Below, one piece after another: positions 42,762-52,852 of a stretch of DNA of 64,000 nt. The DNA comes from Winogradskyella luteola (lineage in GTDB: Bacteria > Bacteroidota > Bacteroidia > Flavobacteriales > Flavobacteriaceae). Within the stretch, counting starts at the first letter, position 1. Each line of letters opens with the position of its first letter. The position numbers were made by a program, and so were the translations under genes. The notes under the pieces were generated by a model that made no database searches, was not told the origin of the DNA, and was given only the letters and a program-made list of their open reading frames with translations. Location of the stretch: NCBI RefSeq assembly GCF_019203985.1, contig NZ_JAGSPD010000001.1, positions 310,001-374,000 of the forward strand, written 5' to 3'.

Positions 42762-43994
42762 ATGGAAGCAAAAACTCTTTTTTATATAATTATAGGAATC
42801 ATTATTATCAATTTCATTAAAGACAAAGTCTTAGATGCTATAAACGCTAAACATTTTAATGATGCTGTGCCCGGAGAATTAAAAGATGTCTACGATGAAG
42901 ATGAATATAAAAAATCACAGGCTTACAAAGCCACCAACTACAGATTTGGAATTTGGTCCTCTCTATTTTCATTAGTCTTAACCTTGGCCTTTTTGTTTTT
43001 AGATGGTTTTGAATATGTGGACAATATTGCCAGAAATTATTCAGACCAACCCATAGTTATCGCTTTAATTTTCTTCGGAATTATTATGATTGCCAGCGAT
43101 ATCATCACCACACCGTTTGCCTATTACAAAACCTTTGTCATCGAAGAACGCTTTGGATTTAATAAAACCACAAAGAATACTTTTGTGTTAGATAAGTTAA
43201 AAGGATTGTTAATGATGGCTATAATCGGAGGAGGTATCATCGCATTAATCGTTTGGTTTTATCAAGTGACAGAACATCAATTCTGGCTTTATGCTTGGGG
43301 AATAGTAACGGTTTTTACGGTGTTTATGAATATGTTTTACTCTAAACTAATTGTACCGCTATTTAACAAGCAAACACCTTTAGAAGACGGAGAATTACGC
43401 CATAAAATTTCAGATTATGCCAAATCTGTTGGGTTTAGTTTAAATAAAATTTTTATTATAGATGGCTCAAAGCGTAGTACTAAAGCCAATGCTTATTTCT
43501 CGGGATTTGGAAACGAAAAGCGTGTTACCTTATACGACACCTTAGTTAATGATTTAGAGGATGAAGAAATCGTTGCAGTTTTAGCCCACGAGGTAGGACA
43601 TTACAAACGTAAGCACATCATTTTTAATTTGGTGGCTTCTGTACTACTCACAGGATTAACACTTTATATTTTATCCATATTTATTTCTAATCCCTTATTA
43701 TCTAATGCTATTGGTGTGGCAACACCAAGTTTTCATGTCGGACTAATTACTTTTGGACTACTCTACTCCCCTATTTCTGAGCTTACAGGTTTAATAATGA
43801 ATTACGTCTCACGCGTATTTGAATACCAAGCCGATGATTATGCCAAAAACACTTATAAAGCAGAACCATTAATTAGCTCATTAAAAAAGCTATCTAAAAA
43901 CAGTTTGAGCAATTTAACACCGCACAAAGCCTATGTGTTTATGCATTATTCGCATCCCACACTTTTAGAACGTATTAGGAATTTGAGAAAGTAA
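42762..43994 (+). CDS. M48 family metalloprotease (Ste24/CAAX protease-like)
   Basis: A 410-residue integral membrane zinc protease of the Ste24 type. The N-terminal membrane domain is followed by the catalytic HEVGH in VLAHEVGHYKRKH and the third-ligand region FEYQADDYAKNTY. SKRSTKANAYFSGFG precedes the active site, as in the family. Bacterial members degrade membrane proteins for quality control. Probably monocistronic. Confidence 0.93.
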   Translation: MEAKTLFYIIIGIIIINFIKDKVLDAINAKHFNDAVPGELKDVYDEDEYKKSQAYKATNYRFGIWSSLFSLVLTLAFLFLDGFEYVDNIARNYSDQPIVIALIFFGIIMIASDIITTPFAYYKTFVIEERFGFNKTTKNTFVLDKLKGLLMMAIIGGGIIALIVWFYQVTEHQFWLYAWGIVTVFTVFMNMFYSKLIVPLFNKQTPLEDGELRHKISDYAKSVGFSLNKIFIIDGSKRSTKANAYFSGFGNEKRVTLYDTLVNDLEDEEIVAVLAHEVGHYKRKHIIFNLVASVLLTGLTLYILSIFISNPLLSNAIGVATPSFHVGLITFGLLYSPISELTGLIMNYVSRVFEYQADDYAKNTYKAEPLISSLKKLSKNSLSNLTPHKAYVFMHYSHPTLLERIRNLRK

Positions 43995-44065
43995 ACCTTG
44001 ACTTTGTAAAAATTTTTAGCAAACTTCGTTAACAAAACCTCCAAAAATTTCCCTCAAAAAAACCA

Positions 44066-44096
44066 TTGCACATTACATAAGCTTTCATTACTTTAG
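44066..44096 (+). promoter_or_regulatory. Probable promoter of the RelA/SpoT gene
   Basis: TTG (44066-44068) and TACTTTAG (44089-44096, seven of eight to TAnnTTTG) are 20 bases apart and lie just before the ATG at 44101, giving a leader close to zero. Confidence 0.45.
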
Positions 44097-44100
44097 TTCT

Positions 44101-46308
44101 ATGACCGAGGAAGCCATAGAAATAGAAAACAAAGCCATTGCCAAAGCTTACAAAGAATTACTTAAGGTAAGCTACCAGACCTTAACTGCAGATGATAAAA
44201 AATTGATTCGCCATGCCTTTGAGGTCGCTGTTGACGCACACAAAGACCAACGGCGTAAGTCTGGTGAAGCTTACATTTTTCATCCTATAGCTGTGGCTAA
44301 AATCGTAGCTCAAGAGATTGGCTTGGATGCCACATCCATAGCAGCAGCATTACTGCACGATGTCGTTGAAGACAACCCAAATTATACTATTGCTGATATG
44401 GAACAGCTTTTTGGGGAAACGGTAGCGAGAATTGTAGATGGCCTTACCAAAATATCTTCGCTCAAAAAAGATATGGACGTCTCCTTGCAAGCTGAGAACT
44501 TTCGTAAAATGCTATTAACGCTAAATGACGATGTAAGAGTTATCATCATTAAGATTGCAGACCGTTTACACAATATGCAGACCATGGATTCCATGCGGTC
44601 GGATAAACAAGTAAAAATTGCTTCAGAAACACTTTATATCTATGCACCCTTGGCACATAGAATCGGACTCTACAACATTAAAACCGAGCTCGAAGATTTA
44701 GGTCTTAAGTATACCGAACCCGAAGTCTATAATGACATTGCAGAGAAAATGCAAGAAAGTAAGGAAGAACAAGATGCTTATATTAAATCATTTTCAAAAG
44801 TCATAGAAAAATCACTAAACAAAGAAGGGCTTAGCTACGAGATTAAAGGACGACCAAAATCCATTTTTAGCATTCGACGTAAAATGGTAAAGCAAGGGGT
44901 TTCTTTTGAGGAAGTCTATGATAAATTTGCGATTAGAATTATTTTTAAGTCCGACCTTGACAATGAAAAGTTCCTCGCCTGGAAAATATATTCAGTAGTT
45001 ACGGATCACTTTACACCAAATCCTATTCGACTGAGAGATTGGATCTCTTCACCTAAGTCTACAGGTTACGAAGCCTTACACATTACGGTTGTGGGCCCAA
45101 AAAGCCGTTGGGTAGAAGTTCAGATTCGTAGTGAACGTATGAATGAAATTGCCGAAAAGGGCTATGCTGCACATTACAAATACAAAAATGCTGATGATAA
45201 GGAAGATAATCTAGACCTTTGGATCAACCGTTTACAGGAAGCGTTGGAGAATAACGAAGCCGATGCCGTGGATTTTGTAGAGCAGTTTAAACTCAACCTC
45301 TACTCAAAAGAAATTTTTGTATTCTCACCAAAAGGTGACTTAAAATCGTTACCAAAAGGAGCCACTCCGCTCGACTTTGCTTTTAGCATTCATACCGAAG
45401 TTGGTATGAAAACACGTGGAGCAAAAGTCAATGGTAAATTAGTGCCACTGAGTCACGAATTACAGAGTGGTGATCGTGTGGAAATCTTAACATCCGAAAA
45501 TGCCAAACCAAACGCCAATTGGTTAGACTATGCAACAACGGCCAGAGCACGAAGCAAAATTAAATCGGCCTTAAATGCTCATACTAAAGAGATTGCTGAA
45601 GAAGGCAAGGAAATCTTACGACGAAAATTAAAACAGCTAAAAATCACATTGAATGAAAAATCCATAAATGAGCTCGTCAGCTATTTTAAACTAAAAACGT
45701 CTTTAGATTTATTTTATCGTGTTGGTATTGGCACCATAGACAACACCAAACTCAAAGCTTATGCTTCATCACGAAGCAATATGTTTATGAGTTACATCAA
45801 AAATAAAATCCGAAAGCCAGAAACTCCAAAGGATATCAACAAAGACGAGATTACCTCCAAATATGATATGTTGGTTTTTGGCAAAGAGGAAGAACGCCTA
45901 GATTACACGCACGCCAACTGTTGCAATCCTATTCCTGGTGACAAAGTCTTTGGTTTTGTTACAGTTAATGACGGTATTAAAGTGCACAAAAAGAATTGTC
46001 CAAATGCTGTGAGTTTGCAATCTAACTATGCGTACAGAATTATACAAGCCAAGTGGATCGACTCCTCTCAGCGTACATATACGTCGCATATTAGACTTTC
46101 AGGAATAGATAATTTAGGATTGGTTAATGACATTACCAGTCTTATTTCCGAAAACCTTCATGTTAATATGAAAAGCCTAAGTTTTTCAAGTGACGATGGG
46201 ATTTTTAACGGTGACATCACGGTCGAAGTAAAAAACCAGACCATGCTAAAAAACCTTATGGAAAAACTCAAAAAGATCAATGGGATTGATAAAGTCTCAA
46301 GAGTCTAA
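44101..46308 (+). CDS. Bifunctional (p)ppGpp synthetase/hydrolase RelA/SpoT
   Basis: A 735-residue alarmone enzyme. The N-terminal HD domain is intact (LLHDVVEDN) so hydrolysis is expected. The synthetase domain has KFAIRIIFKSD, SPKSTGYEALHITVV and VEVQIRSERMNEIAEKGYAAH. Then come a TGS domain (IFVFSPKGDLKSLPKGATPL), an alpha-helical region, a zinc-finger-like HANCCNPIPGD, and a C-terminal ACT domain. Controls the stringent response. It is followed by fur 105 bases downstream. Confidence 0.95.
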   Translation: MTEEAIEIENKAIAKAYKELLKVSYQTLTADDKKLIRHAFEVAVDAHKDQRRKSGEAYIFHPIAVAKIVAQEIGLDATSIAAALLHDVVEDNPNYTIADMEQLFGETVARIVDGLTKISSLKKDMDVSLQAENFRKMLLTLNDDVRVIIIKIADRLHNMQTMDSMRSDKQVKIASETLYIYAPLAHRIGLYNIKTELEDLGLKYTEPEVYNDIAEKMQESKEEQDAYIKSFSKVIEKSLNKEGLSYEIKGRPKSIFSIRRKMVKQGVSFEEVYDKFAIRIIFKSDLDNEKFLAWKIYSVVTDHFTPNPIRLRDWISSPKSTGYEALHITVVGPKSRWVEVQIRSERMNEIAEKGYAAHYKYKNADDKEDNLDLWINRLQEALENNEADAVDFVEQFKLNLYSKEIFVFSPKGDLKSLPKGATPLDFAFSIHTEVGMKTRGAKVNGKLVPLSHELQSGDRVEILTSENAKPNANWLDYATTARARSKIKSALNAHTKEIAEEGKEILRRKLKQLKITLNEKSINELVSYFKLKTSLDLFYRVGIGTIDNTKLKAYASSRSNMFMSYIKNKIRKPETPKDINKDEITSKYDMLVFGKEEERLDYTHANCCNPIPGDKVFGFVTVNDGIKVHKKNCPNAVSLQSNYAYRIIQAKWIDSSQRTYTSHIRLSGIDNLGLVNDITSLISENLHVNMKSLSFSSDDGIFNGDITVEVKNQTMLKNLMEKLKKINGIDKVSRV

Positions 46309-46386
46309 TCTTGATTATTATAAAAGTCTTGAAAACTTGTTCATTTCTTTCGGCTTTAATACCTATTTTAATCATCCATATCCTAT

Positions 46387-46402
46387 AAATTTACGTAAAT
46401 TT
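46387..46402. promoter_or_regulatory. Perfect 16-bp palindrome over the fur promoter
   Basis: AAATTTACGTAAATTT is identical to its reverse complement. It overlaps the -7 box TAAATTTG (46396-46403) of the fur-family gene that starts at 46414. A dimeric regulator could bind here, possibly the Fur protein itself (autoregulation); this is inferred from position and symmetry. Confidence 0.6.
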
Positions 46403-46403
46403 G
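46396..46403 (+). promoter_or_regulatory. Promoter -7 box of the fur-family gene
   Basis: TAAATTTG is a full match to TAnnTTTG and lies 10 bases before the ATG, with GCACC following. The leader is very short. Its 5' half is part of the palindrome at 46387-46402. Confidence 0.65.
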
Positions 46404-46413
46404 CACCTTAATT

Positions 46414-46866
46414 ATGAATGCAACAACAGAAGAAAGTAATCAGGAAATCGTAAAGCGCGTTTTTACGCAATTCCTTGAAGACAAAGGTCATAGAAAAACA
46501 CCTGAGCGTTACGCTATACTTCAAGAAATATATGATAGTGAAGAGCATTTTGATATAGAATCCTTATACATCAAAATGAAAAACAAAAACTATCGTGTAA
46601 GTAGAGCTACACTTTATAATACTATAGAATTACTATTGGAATGTGCCTTGGTTCGTAAACATCAGTTTGGACAAAATCAGGCGCACTATGAAAAATCATA
46701 CTTCGACAAACAACACGATCACGTAATACTTACGGACACAGGAGAAGTTATTGAGTTCTGTGATCCACGCATTCAATCCATCAAAAAAACCATAGAAGAG
46801 GTTTTTGATATCGAGATAACTAATCATTCACTATACTTTTACGGCAACCGTAAAACAGACGACTAA
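46414..46866 (+). CDS. Fur family transcriptional repressor
   Basis: A 150-residue metal-responsive repressor of the Fur superfamily (iron, zinc or peroxide sensing). The winged helix includes [16 protein letters not shown] and the recognition segment [15 protein letters not shown]. The dimerisation domain has HFDIE early, then the His-rich DKQHDHVI (His101, His103) and IEFCDP. The usual C-x-x-C after HDHVI is replaced: positions 106 and 109 are Leu and Thr, so the structural zinc site is missing. purA follows after 13 bases, probably in the same transcript. Confidence 0.92.
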   Translation: MNATTEESNQEIVKRVFTQFLEDKGHRKTPERYAILQEIYDSEEHFDIESLYIKMKNKNYRVSRATLYNTIELLLECALVRKHQFGQNQAHYEKSYFDKQHDHVILTDTGEVIEFCDPRIQSIKKTIEEVFDIEITNHSLYFYGNRKTDD

Positions 46867-46879
46867 CTAATTTTTTAAA

Positions 46880-48160
46880 ATGGCAGTAGATTTACTACTT
46901 GGATTACAATGGGGCGACGAAGGCAAAGGAAAAATTGTCGATGTATTTACCTCAAAATACGATATTATTGCACGCTTTCAAGGTGGGCCAAATGCAGGTC
47001 ATACCTTAGTTTTCAATGGCAGAAAGCACGTGCTGCATACCATACCATCTGGGATTTTTCATGACAATACGGTTAATCTTGTTGGTAATGGTGTGGTGAT
47101 AGATCCCGTCATTTTTAAAAAAGAACTAGAAAAACTCGATGAGCAAAATGTGGATTATAAAACCTCACTTTGCATCTCGCGCAAGGCACATATCATTTTA
47201 CCTACGCATCGCCTATTGGATGCTGCGAGCGAAACTGCAAAAGGAAAAGCAAAAATAGGCTCTACACTTAAAGGTATAGGACCAACCTACATGGATAAAA
47301 CTGGGAGAAATGGTATAAGAGTTGGTGATATTGAACTGGCAGATTGGAAAGATAAATACAGAGCTTTGGCCAATAAGCACGAAGCAATGATAGATTTCTA
47401 TAATGTAGATATTGAATACAATTTAGATGAGCTTGAAGCAGATTTCTTTACTGCTATTGAAACACTCAAGACATTAAAATTTATAGATTCTGAAGAATTT
47501 ATACATCAATCGCAAACTTCAGGAAAATCTATTTTAGCGGAAGGAGCTCAAGGCTCACTTTTAGATATCGACTTTGGAACTTACCCTTTTGTAACCTCTT
47601 CTAATACCACAGCTGCTGGTGCTTGTACAGGATTGGGTGTAGCGCCAAACCAAATCGGTGATGTATTCGGAATTTTTAAGGCTTATACCACACGTGTAGG
47701 TTCGGGACCATTTCCAACTGAACTATTTGATAAAGCTGGTGAAACCATGGCACGGGTTGGTCACGAATTTGGTGCCACTACAGGTCGCCCAAGACGATGT
47801 GGCTGGTTAGATTTAGTTGCTTTACGTTATGCTTGCCAAGTCAATGGCGTAACCCAACTCATTATGATGAAAGGTGATGTACTTTCGGGTTTTAAAACCT
47901 TAAAAGTTTGTACGGCATACAATTATAAGGGAGAAACGATTCATCATTTACCTTATAACATAGAAGCAGAAAATGTAACTCCAATTTACACAGAAGTAAA
48001 AGGATGGTCAGAGGATTTAACCGCTATGACAAAAGCTTCAGAATTACCTAAAGCGTTTAATGACTATGTAATATTCTTAGAAAAGGAACTCAATATACCA
48101 ATTACCATAGTATCTGTGGGTCCAGATCGTAAGCAGACAATTGTAAGACAAACGGTATAG
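46880..48160 (+). CDS. purA: Adenylosuccinate synthetase
   Basis: Makes adenylosuccinate from IMP, aspartate and GTP, the first committed step to AMP; cytosolic homodimer. Signature LGLQWGDEGKGKIVD with the catalytic Asp, QGGPNAGHTLVFNG with the catalytic His, the TTGRPRRCGWLDL loop and the guanine-binding end ITIVSVGPDRKQTI. Full length, 426 residues. 13 bases after fur. Confidence 0.97.
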   Translation: MAVDLLLGLQWGDEGKGKIVDVFTSKYDIIARFQGGPNAGHTLVFNGRKHVLHTIPSGIFHDNTVNLVGNGVVIDPVIFKKELEKLDEQNVDYKTSLCISRKAHIILPTHRLLDAASETAKGKAKIGSTLKGIGPTYMDKTGRNGIRVGDIELADWKDKYRALANKHEAMIDFYNVDIEYNLDELEADFFTAIETLKTLKFIDSEEFIHQSQTSGKSILAEGAQGSLLDIDFGTYPFVTSSNTTAAGACTGLGVAPNQIGDVFGIFKAYTTRVGSGPFPTELFDKAGETMARVGHEFGATTGRPRRCGWLDLVALRYACQVNGVTQLIMMKGDVLSGFKTLKVCTAYNYKGETIHHLPYNIEAENVTPIYTEVKGWSEDLTAMTKASELPKAFNDYVIFLEKELNIPITIVSVGPDRKQTIVRQTV

Positions 48161-48244
48161 TTTTTTTAAAATTCTAGATTCTGTTAAAAAAACTGTTAAC
48201 CGATACTAAAGCTAATCTAATAGGTGTTACTTTATACAAGACAT

Positions 48245-50029
48245 ATGGTTATGAATCCTTTAAAGAATCTATTTTTAATACTTACATTTTGCCTTTCAGT
48301 ATTTGGTTTTGCGCAAGAAAAGCAAAAGATTACCATAGAATATGCTGGTATCGCAGCCTCTGACCCAGAAATTGAAGATGGTGCCTTAGTTTTTCTGCGT
48401 GACGAATCACAACAAGTACACTTTATCCACAAAGGCGTTAATATGTGGTGCGATAAAGCTATTTATTATGAAGACCAAGATTATATAGAAGCGTTTAGCA
48501 ACGTCAACATGAAACAAGGTGATTCTATTAATATGGTCGCCAAGTATGTTGAGTACAGTGGTAAAACTGAGTTAGCTTTTGCACAAGGTGATGTGATCTT
48601 AACAGAACCACAATCTGTATTAACAACAGATAAGCTTTATTTTGATAGAACACGTCAATTGGCCTATTACAATACCAATGGCGAAGTAGTGCGAGATTCT
48701 TCCGGAACAATTACAAGTCAAATTGGTCGCTATTACATGAACGCCAAAAAATATCAATTTACCAAAGATGTGGTCTTAGTAAATCCAGATTATACATTAA
48801 ATACAGATCGCCTCGATTTTTTCCCAGATAACGGCCATGCGTATTTGTACGGACCTTCCACAATTGTTGGAGAAACAAGCGAAGTATATTGTGAGCGTGG
48901 TTTTTATGACACCAATAACGATATAGGTTATTTTCAGCGTAACGCAAAAATAGATTATGAAAGCAGAACCGTAGAAGGTGATAGTCTCTTTTTTGATAGA
49001 AACAGAAGTTTTGCCTCTGCGACCAATAACATTACAGTTACAGATACTATTAACAATAGTATCGTTAGAGGCCATTATGCCGAAGTTTGGCGCGATAAAG
49101 ATTCTTTATTTATAACCAAGCGCGCTTTGGCAATAACGGTTCAAGAAAAAGATTCTGTGTATTTACATGCAGACACTTTAATGGTTACAGGTAAAGAAGA
49201 TAATCGTATTACAAGAGCATTTTACAATGCAAGACTTTACAAGAGTGATTTGGCAGGCAAAGCAGATTCCATTCACGTCAACCACCAAACTGGGTTAACA
49301 CAATTCATTAACTTGGATCGCTTTAGCTCTACCGATGCATTTGCAATAGCCAGAAAACCTGTACTATGGAATTTAGATAACCAAATGACAGGAGACACCA
49401 TTCATTTAATTTCTGATGTTAAAACTGAAAAACTTGATTCACTCAAAGTATTCAACAATGCATTTTTGGTAAGTAAGGATACGATTAGCGAAGATGGCTA
49501 TAACCAAATCAAAGGACAAAGACTTATAGGTTTATTCAGGGAAAATGAGCTGTATAATGTAGATATTATTAAAAATGCTGAAACGATACGCTATATGCGA
49601 AATGATAAAAATGAGCTTATCGGTATACAAAAATCAAAATCTGGAAGTATTAACATTCAAATTGTAGAAAAAGCCATTGATGAAGTACGGTTTATAAACC
49701 AAATTGACGGTAATATTTTTCCCGAATCTGAATTCCCCAAAAGCGGAAGACGACTTAGGGGTTTTGATTGGAGAGGAGAAGAACGCCCGATTTCTGTAGA
49801 AGATTTTTTCAAGGACGATCCACCATTAATTTTACCAAAAATAAAAGGTCTTGAAGATTATATCCCGCCAGAAGAATTTACTAATGAAGACCTTGAAAAA
49901 CGTATTGAGGAAGCAGGAAAAGCTACACCAAAAAAGATCAATAAAGCAGCTAGAAATGTACCAAAGAAAAGTACTTCTAAGCCTTCAAAGCATAAGCTCA
50001 TGCCTTTTGACGCATCAAAAAAACAATAG
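48245..50029 (+). CDS. OstA-like (LptA/LptD-N type) protein
   Basis: An exported protein of about 594 residues from the ATG at 48245; another ATG at 48251 and a GTG at 48224 are alternatives. Signal peptide LFLILTFCLSVFGFAQ. The mature part is built of repeating beta strands of the OstA/LptA jellyroll, e.g. INMVAKYVEYSGKTELAFAQ and the repeating VxLxxPxYTLNTDRLDFFP pattern. The family transports lipopolysaccharide across the periplasm. The C-terminal tail is basic and lysine-rich. A single-protein LPS bridge role is inferred. The aminotransferase follows after six bases. Confidence 0.85.
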   Translation: MVMNPLKNLFLILTFCLSVFGFAQEKQKITIEYAGIAASDPEIEDGALVFLRDESQQVHFIHKGVNMWCDKAIYYEDQDYIEAFSNVNMKQGDSINMVAKYVEYSGKTELAFAQGDVILTEPQSVLTTDKLYFDRTRQLAYYNTNGEVVRDSSGTITSQIGRYYMNAKKYQFTKDVVLVNPDYTLNTDRLDFFPDNGHAYLYGPSTIVGETSEVYCERGFYDTNNDIGYFQRNAKIDYESRTVEGDSLFFDRNRSFASATNNITVTDTINNSIVRGHYAEVWRDKDSLFITKRALAITVQEKDSVYLHADTLMVTGKEDNRITRAFYNARLYKSDLAGKADSIHVNHQTGLTQFINLDRFSSTDAFAIARKPVLWNLDNQMTGDTIHLISDVKTEKLDSLKVFNNAFLVSKDTISEDGYNQIKGQRLIGLFRENELYNVDIIKNAETIRYMRNDKNELIGIQKSKSGSINIQIVEKAIDEVRFINQIDGNIFPESEFPKSGRRLRGFDWRGEERPISVEDFFKDDPPLILPKIKGLEDYIPPEEFTNEDLEKRIEEAGKATPKKINKAARNVPKKSTSKPSKHKLMPFDASKKQ

Positions 50030-50035
50030 TAATAC

Positions 50036-51211
50036 TTGCAAGACGATTTTATTAAATATCAAGCACAAACGACACCGCATCCTTTAGCAATGGAAGTCAG
50101 CCATGCTAAAGGCTCTTACATTTATGATAAAAATGGAAAGGCCTATCTTGATTTTGTAGCTGGTGTTTCCGCATGTAGTTTAGGGCATTCGCACCCTAGG
50201 ATAATCCATGCTGTTAAAACACAATTAGACAAATATCTTCATGTGATGGTTTATGGAGAATATATTCAAGAACCAGCACTTGAGTTATCTAAGCTTTTAG
50301 GAAAATATTTACCAGCACCTTTAGAAAGTACCTATTTGGTCAATTCTGGCACCGAAGCTATCGAAGGAAGCATTAAATTAGCAAGACGATATACTGGCAG
50401 AAGCGAAATTATTGCAGCCAAAAATGCTTATCACGGTAATACAATGGGAGCGTTGAGTCTAATGGATTATGAAGAACGTAAAACACCCTTTCTTCCGTTA
50501 ATTCCAAATATAAAGCACATCACGTTTAATGCTGAAGTCGATTTAAATCAAATTACAGAACAAACTGCGGCAGTTATTTTAGAAACTATACAAGGAGGTG
50601 CTGGTTTTATAGAACCTAAACACGATTATCTAAAGAAAGTACAAGAACGTTGTAATGCCGTCGGCTCTATTTTTATATTGGATGAAATTCAGCCTGGCAT
50701 AGGCAGAACCGGGAAGCTTTTTGGTTTTGAAAATTACAATTGCCAGCCAGACATAGTGGTTACAGGCAAAGGATTAGGCGGAGGATTACCTATAGGTGCT
50801 TTCACGGCTTCAACAGAGATGATGCTTACATTAAGTGATAATCCAAAATTAGGGCATATTACTACTTTTGGAGGTAATCCAGTTATAGCAGCCGCTGCTC
50901 TTGCAACTTTAAAGGAAATTACTGAAACCGATCTTATGCAAAAAGCTCTAGAAAAAGAGCAGTTAATAAGAAAACATCTTCAACACAAACATATTAAAGC
51001 AATAAGAGGTCGTGGTCTAATGTTGGCAGCAATTCTTGAAAATTCCGAGCTTGTCAATACTGTAATTCTTAAGGCACAAGACCAAGGATTGATTCTATTT
51101 TGGCTACTTTTTGAACCCAAAGCCATCAGAATTACCCCTCCACTAACTATTTCAAACGAAGAAATCATCAAAGGTTGTAAGATGATAACTTCAATTTTGG
51201 ATTCTCAATAA
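50036..51211 (+). CDS. Class III pyridoxal-phosphate aminotransferase
   Basis: A 391-residue PLP enzyme of class III (acetylornithine/ornithine or 4-aminobutyrate type). Key parts: SGTEAIEGSIKLAR, NAYHGNTMGALSL, the cofactor Asp in FILDEIQPGIGRTG and the PLP-binding Lys in VVTGKGLGGGLPIGAF, ending TTFGGNPVIAAAA. The start is TTG, six bases after the OstA gene; no good ATG is nearby and the encoded N-terminus (MQDDFIKYQAQTTPHPLAME) looks like family members. The amino-donor specificity is not decided by sequence. Confidence 0.9.
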   Translation: MQDDFIKYQAQTTPHPLAMEVSHAKGSYIYDKNGKAYLDFVAGVSACSLGHSHPRIIHAVKTQLDKYLHVMVYGEYIQEPALELSKLLGKYLPAPLESTYLVNSGTEAIEGSIKLARRYTGRSEIIAAKNAYHGNTMGALSLMDYEERKTPFLPLIPNIKHITFNAEVDLNQITEQTAAVILETIQGGAGFIEPKHDYLKKVQERCNAVGSIFILDEIQPGIGRTGKLFGFENYNCQPDIVVTGKGLGGGLPIGAFTASTEMMLTLSDNPKLGHITTFGGNPVIAAAALATLKEITETDLMQKALEKEQLIRKHLQHKHIKAIRGRGLMLAAILENSELVNTVILKAQDQGLILFWLLFEPKAIRITPPLTISNEEIIKGCKMITSILDSQ

Positions 51212-51370
51212 ACTAATCCTTTTAATTTCAACCAATTGACTCTCAATGTAAAGCAAACTTTAAGTGAAGTTTTATTTCAATGTTAATTAATTTGTTAAAA
51301 ACATTAGTTCAACAATCGACAAAAAGCAAACGATAACTGTAATTTAGATTAGTGAATCATTAAACCGCTT

Positions 51371-52777
51371 ATGAATTACAGTCACAACGACGAAAATTTT
51401 CCGCTTACCCGATTTGAATCCATGCTAAAAACAAATGATATTTTGTTTTTTGATTCAAGTGAATTCGAAAACATTATACACTACTATCTCGAAAACGGTA
51501 AAATTGCACTAGCAAAACGCGCCATTAAACTCGGTCTTGAGCAACATCCAACATCCATCAATTTAAGATTGTTTCAGGTAGAAATATTAGTCATTGAAAA
51601 TAAATTTGAAGAGGCCGATGATATTTTAGATATGCTTCATAATTTAGAGCCTACAAATGAAGAAATCTTTATTCAAAAAGCAAATGTACTGTCTAAACAA
51701 GATGAGCATAAAAAAGCTATAGATACATTACTTATTGCCATAGAAATGTCTAGTACGCCAAGTGATGATGGAGACCTATATGCTTTAGTAGGTATGGAAT
51801 ATCTGTTTTTAGATCAGTTTGAGAATGCTCTAATTTATTTTAAGAAATGTCTAGAGACTGATACTTCCGATTATTCTGCACTTCATAATATAGTTTACTG
51901 TTACGACTTTTTAGACCAGAATAATGAAGCTATTGTATATCTTAATAATTTTTTAGATTCCAATCCGTATTGCGAAGTCGCTTGGCATCAATTAGGCCGC
52001 CAATATTTTGCTATAAAGGACTATGCCAAAGCTAATGCTGCTTTTGATTTTGCCATTATATCCGATGATACTTTTGTAGGTGCCTACATAGAAAAAGGAA
52101 AAGTACTAGAAAAGCTAAAGTACTACGAGGATGCCATAGAAAACTACAAAATTACCTTAGCACTGGACGAACCAACATCTTTTGCGCTCTTAAGAATTGG
52201 ACATTGCTACGAAAAACTGGGACAAGAAGATATGGCCTTGCAATTCTTCAAGAAAACTGTCGAGGAAGATGCGCTACTAGATAAAGGATGGATAGCCATC
52301 ACCAAGTTTTACATGAAACGGTTAAACTTTCCAAAAGCTTTACACTACATTAACAAAGCAGTAAATATTGATGGCGAAAATGTTTTATACTGGAAACTTT
52401 TTGCAACTATAAATAAGCGTTTAAACTTCCTTGAAGAAGCAGAAATTGGCTATAAGCGCACTTTGGAATTAGGCAACTATGAACTGGAAACCTGGTTAGA
52501 CAGAAGTGATATTTTAACAACATTAGGTGAGTACGAAGCGGCTATTTATAATTTGATCCAAGCGGCTGAGTTTTATCCAGAAAATACAGAAATAGAATAC
52601 AGACTTGGCGGTTTACATTTTACAATACACCAAACTGAAAAAGGACGTTTTCATCTAAAAAATGCGGTTTCGTTGAATTCTGATTACAGTTTTATCATTT
52701 CGGAATTATTTCCCAAACTTAATGAAAACTTGATGGTAAAAGCTATAATCTCAGAATCTAAAAACACTTCCAACTAA
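51371..52777 (+). CDS. Tetratricopeptide repeat protein
   Basis: A 468-residue protein made of about ten TPR units, for example ALVGMEYLFLDQFENALIYF, VAWHQLGRQYFAIKDYAKAN and EDAIENYKITLALDEPTSFA. No signal peptide or membrane segment is seen, so it is probably cytosolic. Likely a protein-interaction scaffold; the partner is unknown. Monocistronic or first of the transcript running to aroE. Confidence 0.85.
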   Translation: MNYSHNDENFPLTRFESMLKTNDILFFDSSEFENIIHYYLENGKIALAKRAIKLGLEQHPTSINLRLFQVEILVIENKFEEADDILDMLHNLEPTNEEIFIQKANVLSKQDEHKKAIDTLLIAIEMSSTPSDDGDLYALVGMEYLFLDQFENALIYFKKCLETDTSDYSALHNIVYCYDFLDQNNEAIVYLNNFLDSNPYCEVAWHQLGRQYFAIKDYAKANAAFDFAIISDDTFVGAYIEKGKVLEKLKYYEDAIENYKITLALDEPTSFALLRIGHCYEKLGQEDMALQFFKKTVEEDALLDKGWIAITKFYMKRLNFPKALHYINKAVNIDGENVLYWKLFATINKRLNFLEEAEIGYKRTLELGNYELETWLDRSDILTTLGEYEAAIYNLIQAAEFYPENTEIEYRLGGLHFTIHQTEKGRFHLKNAVSLNSDYSFIISELFPKLNENLMVKAIISESKNTSN

Positions 52778-52852
52778 TTCAGCTTCTTCCATAAATTTAA
52801 AATAGAACTCGTATAAAAAAACCATACCTTAGCAGTTCTTATTATTTGAGGA

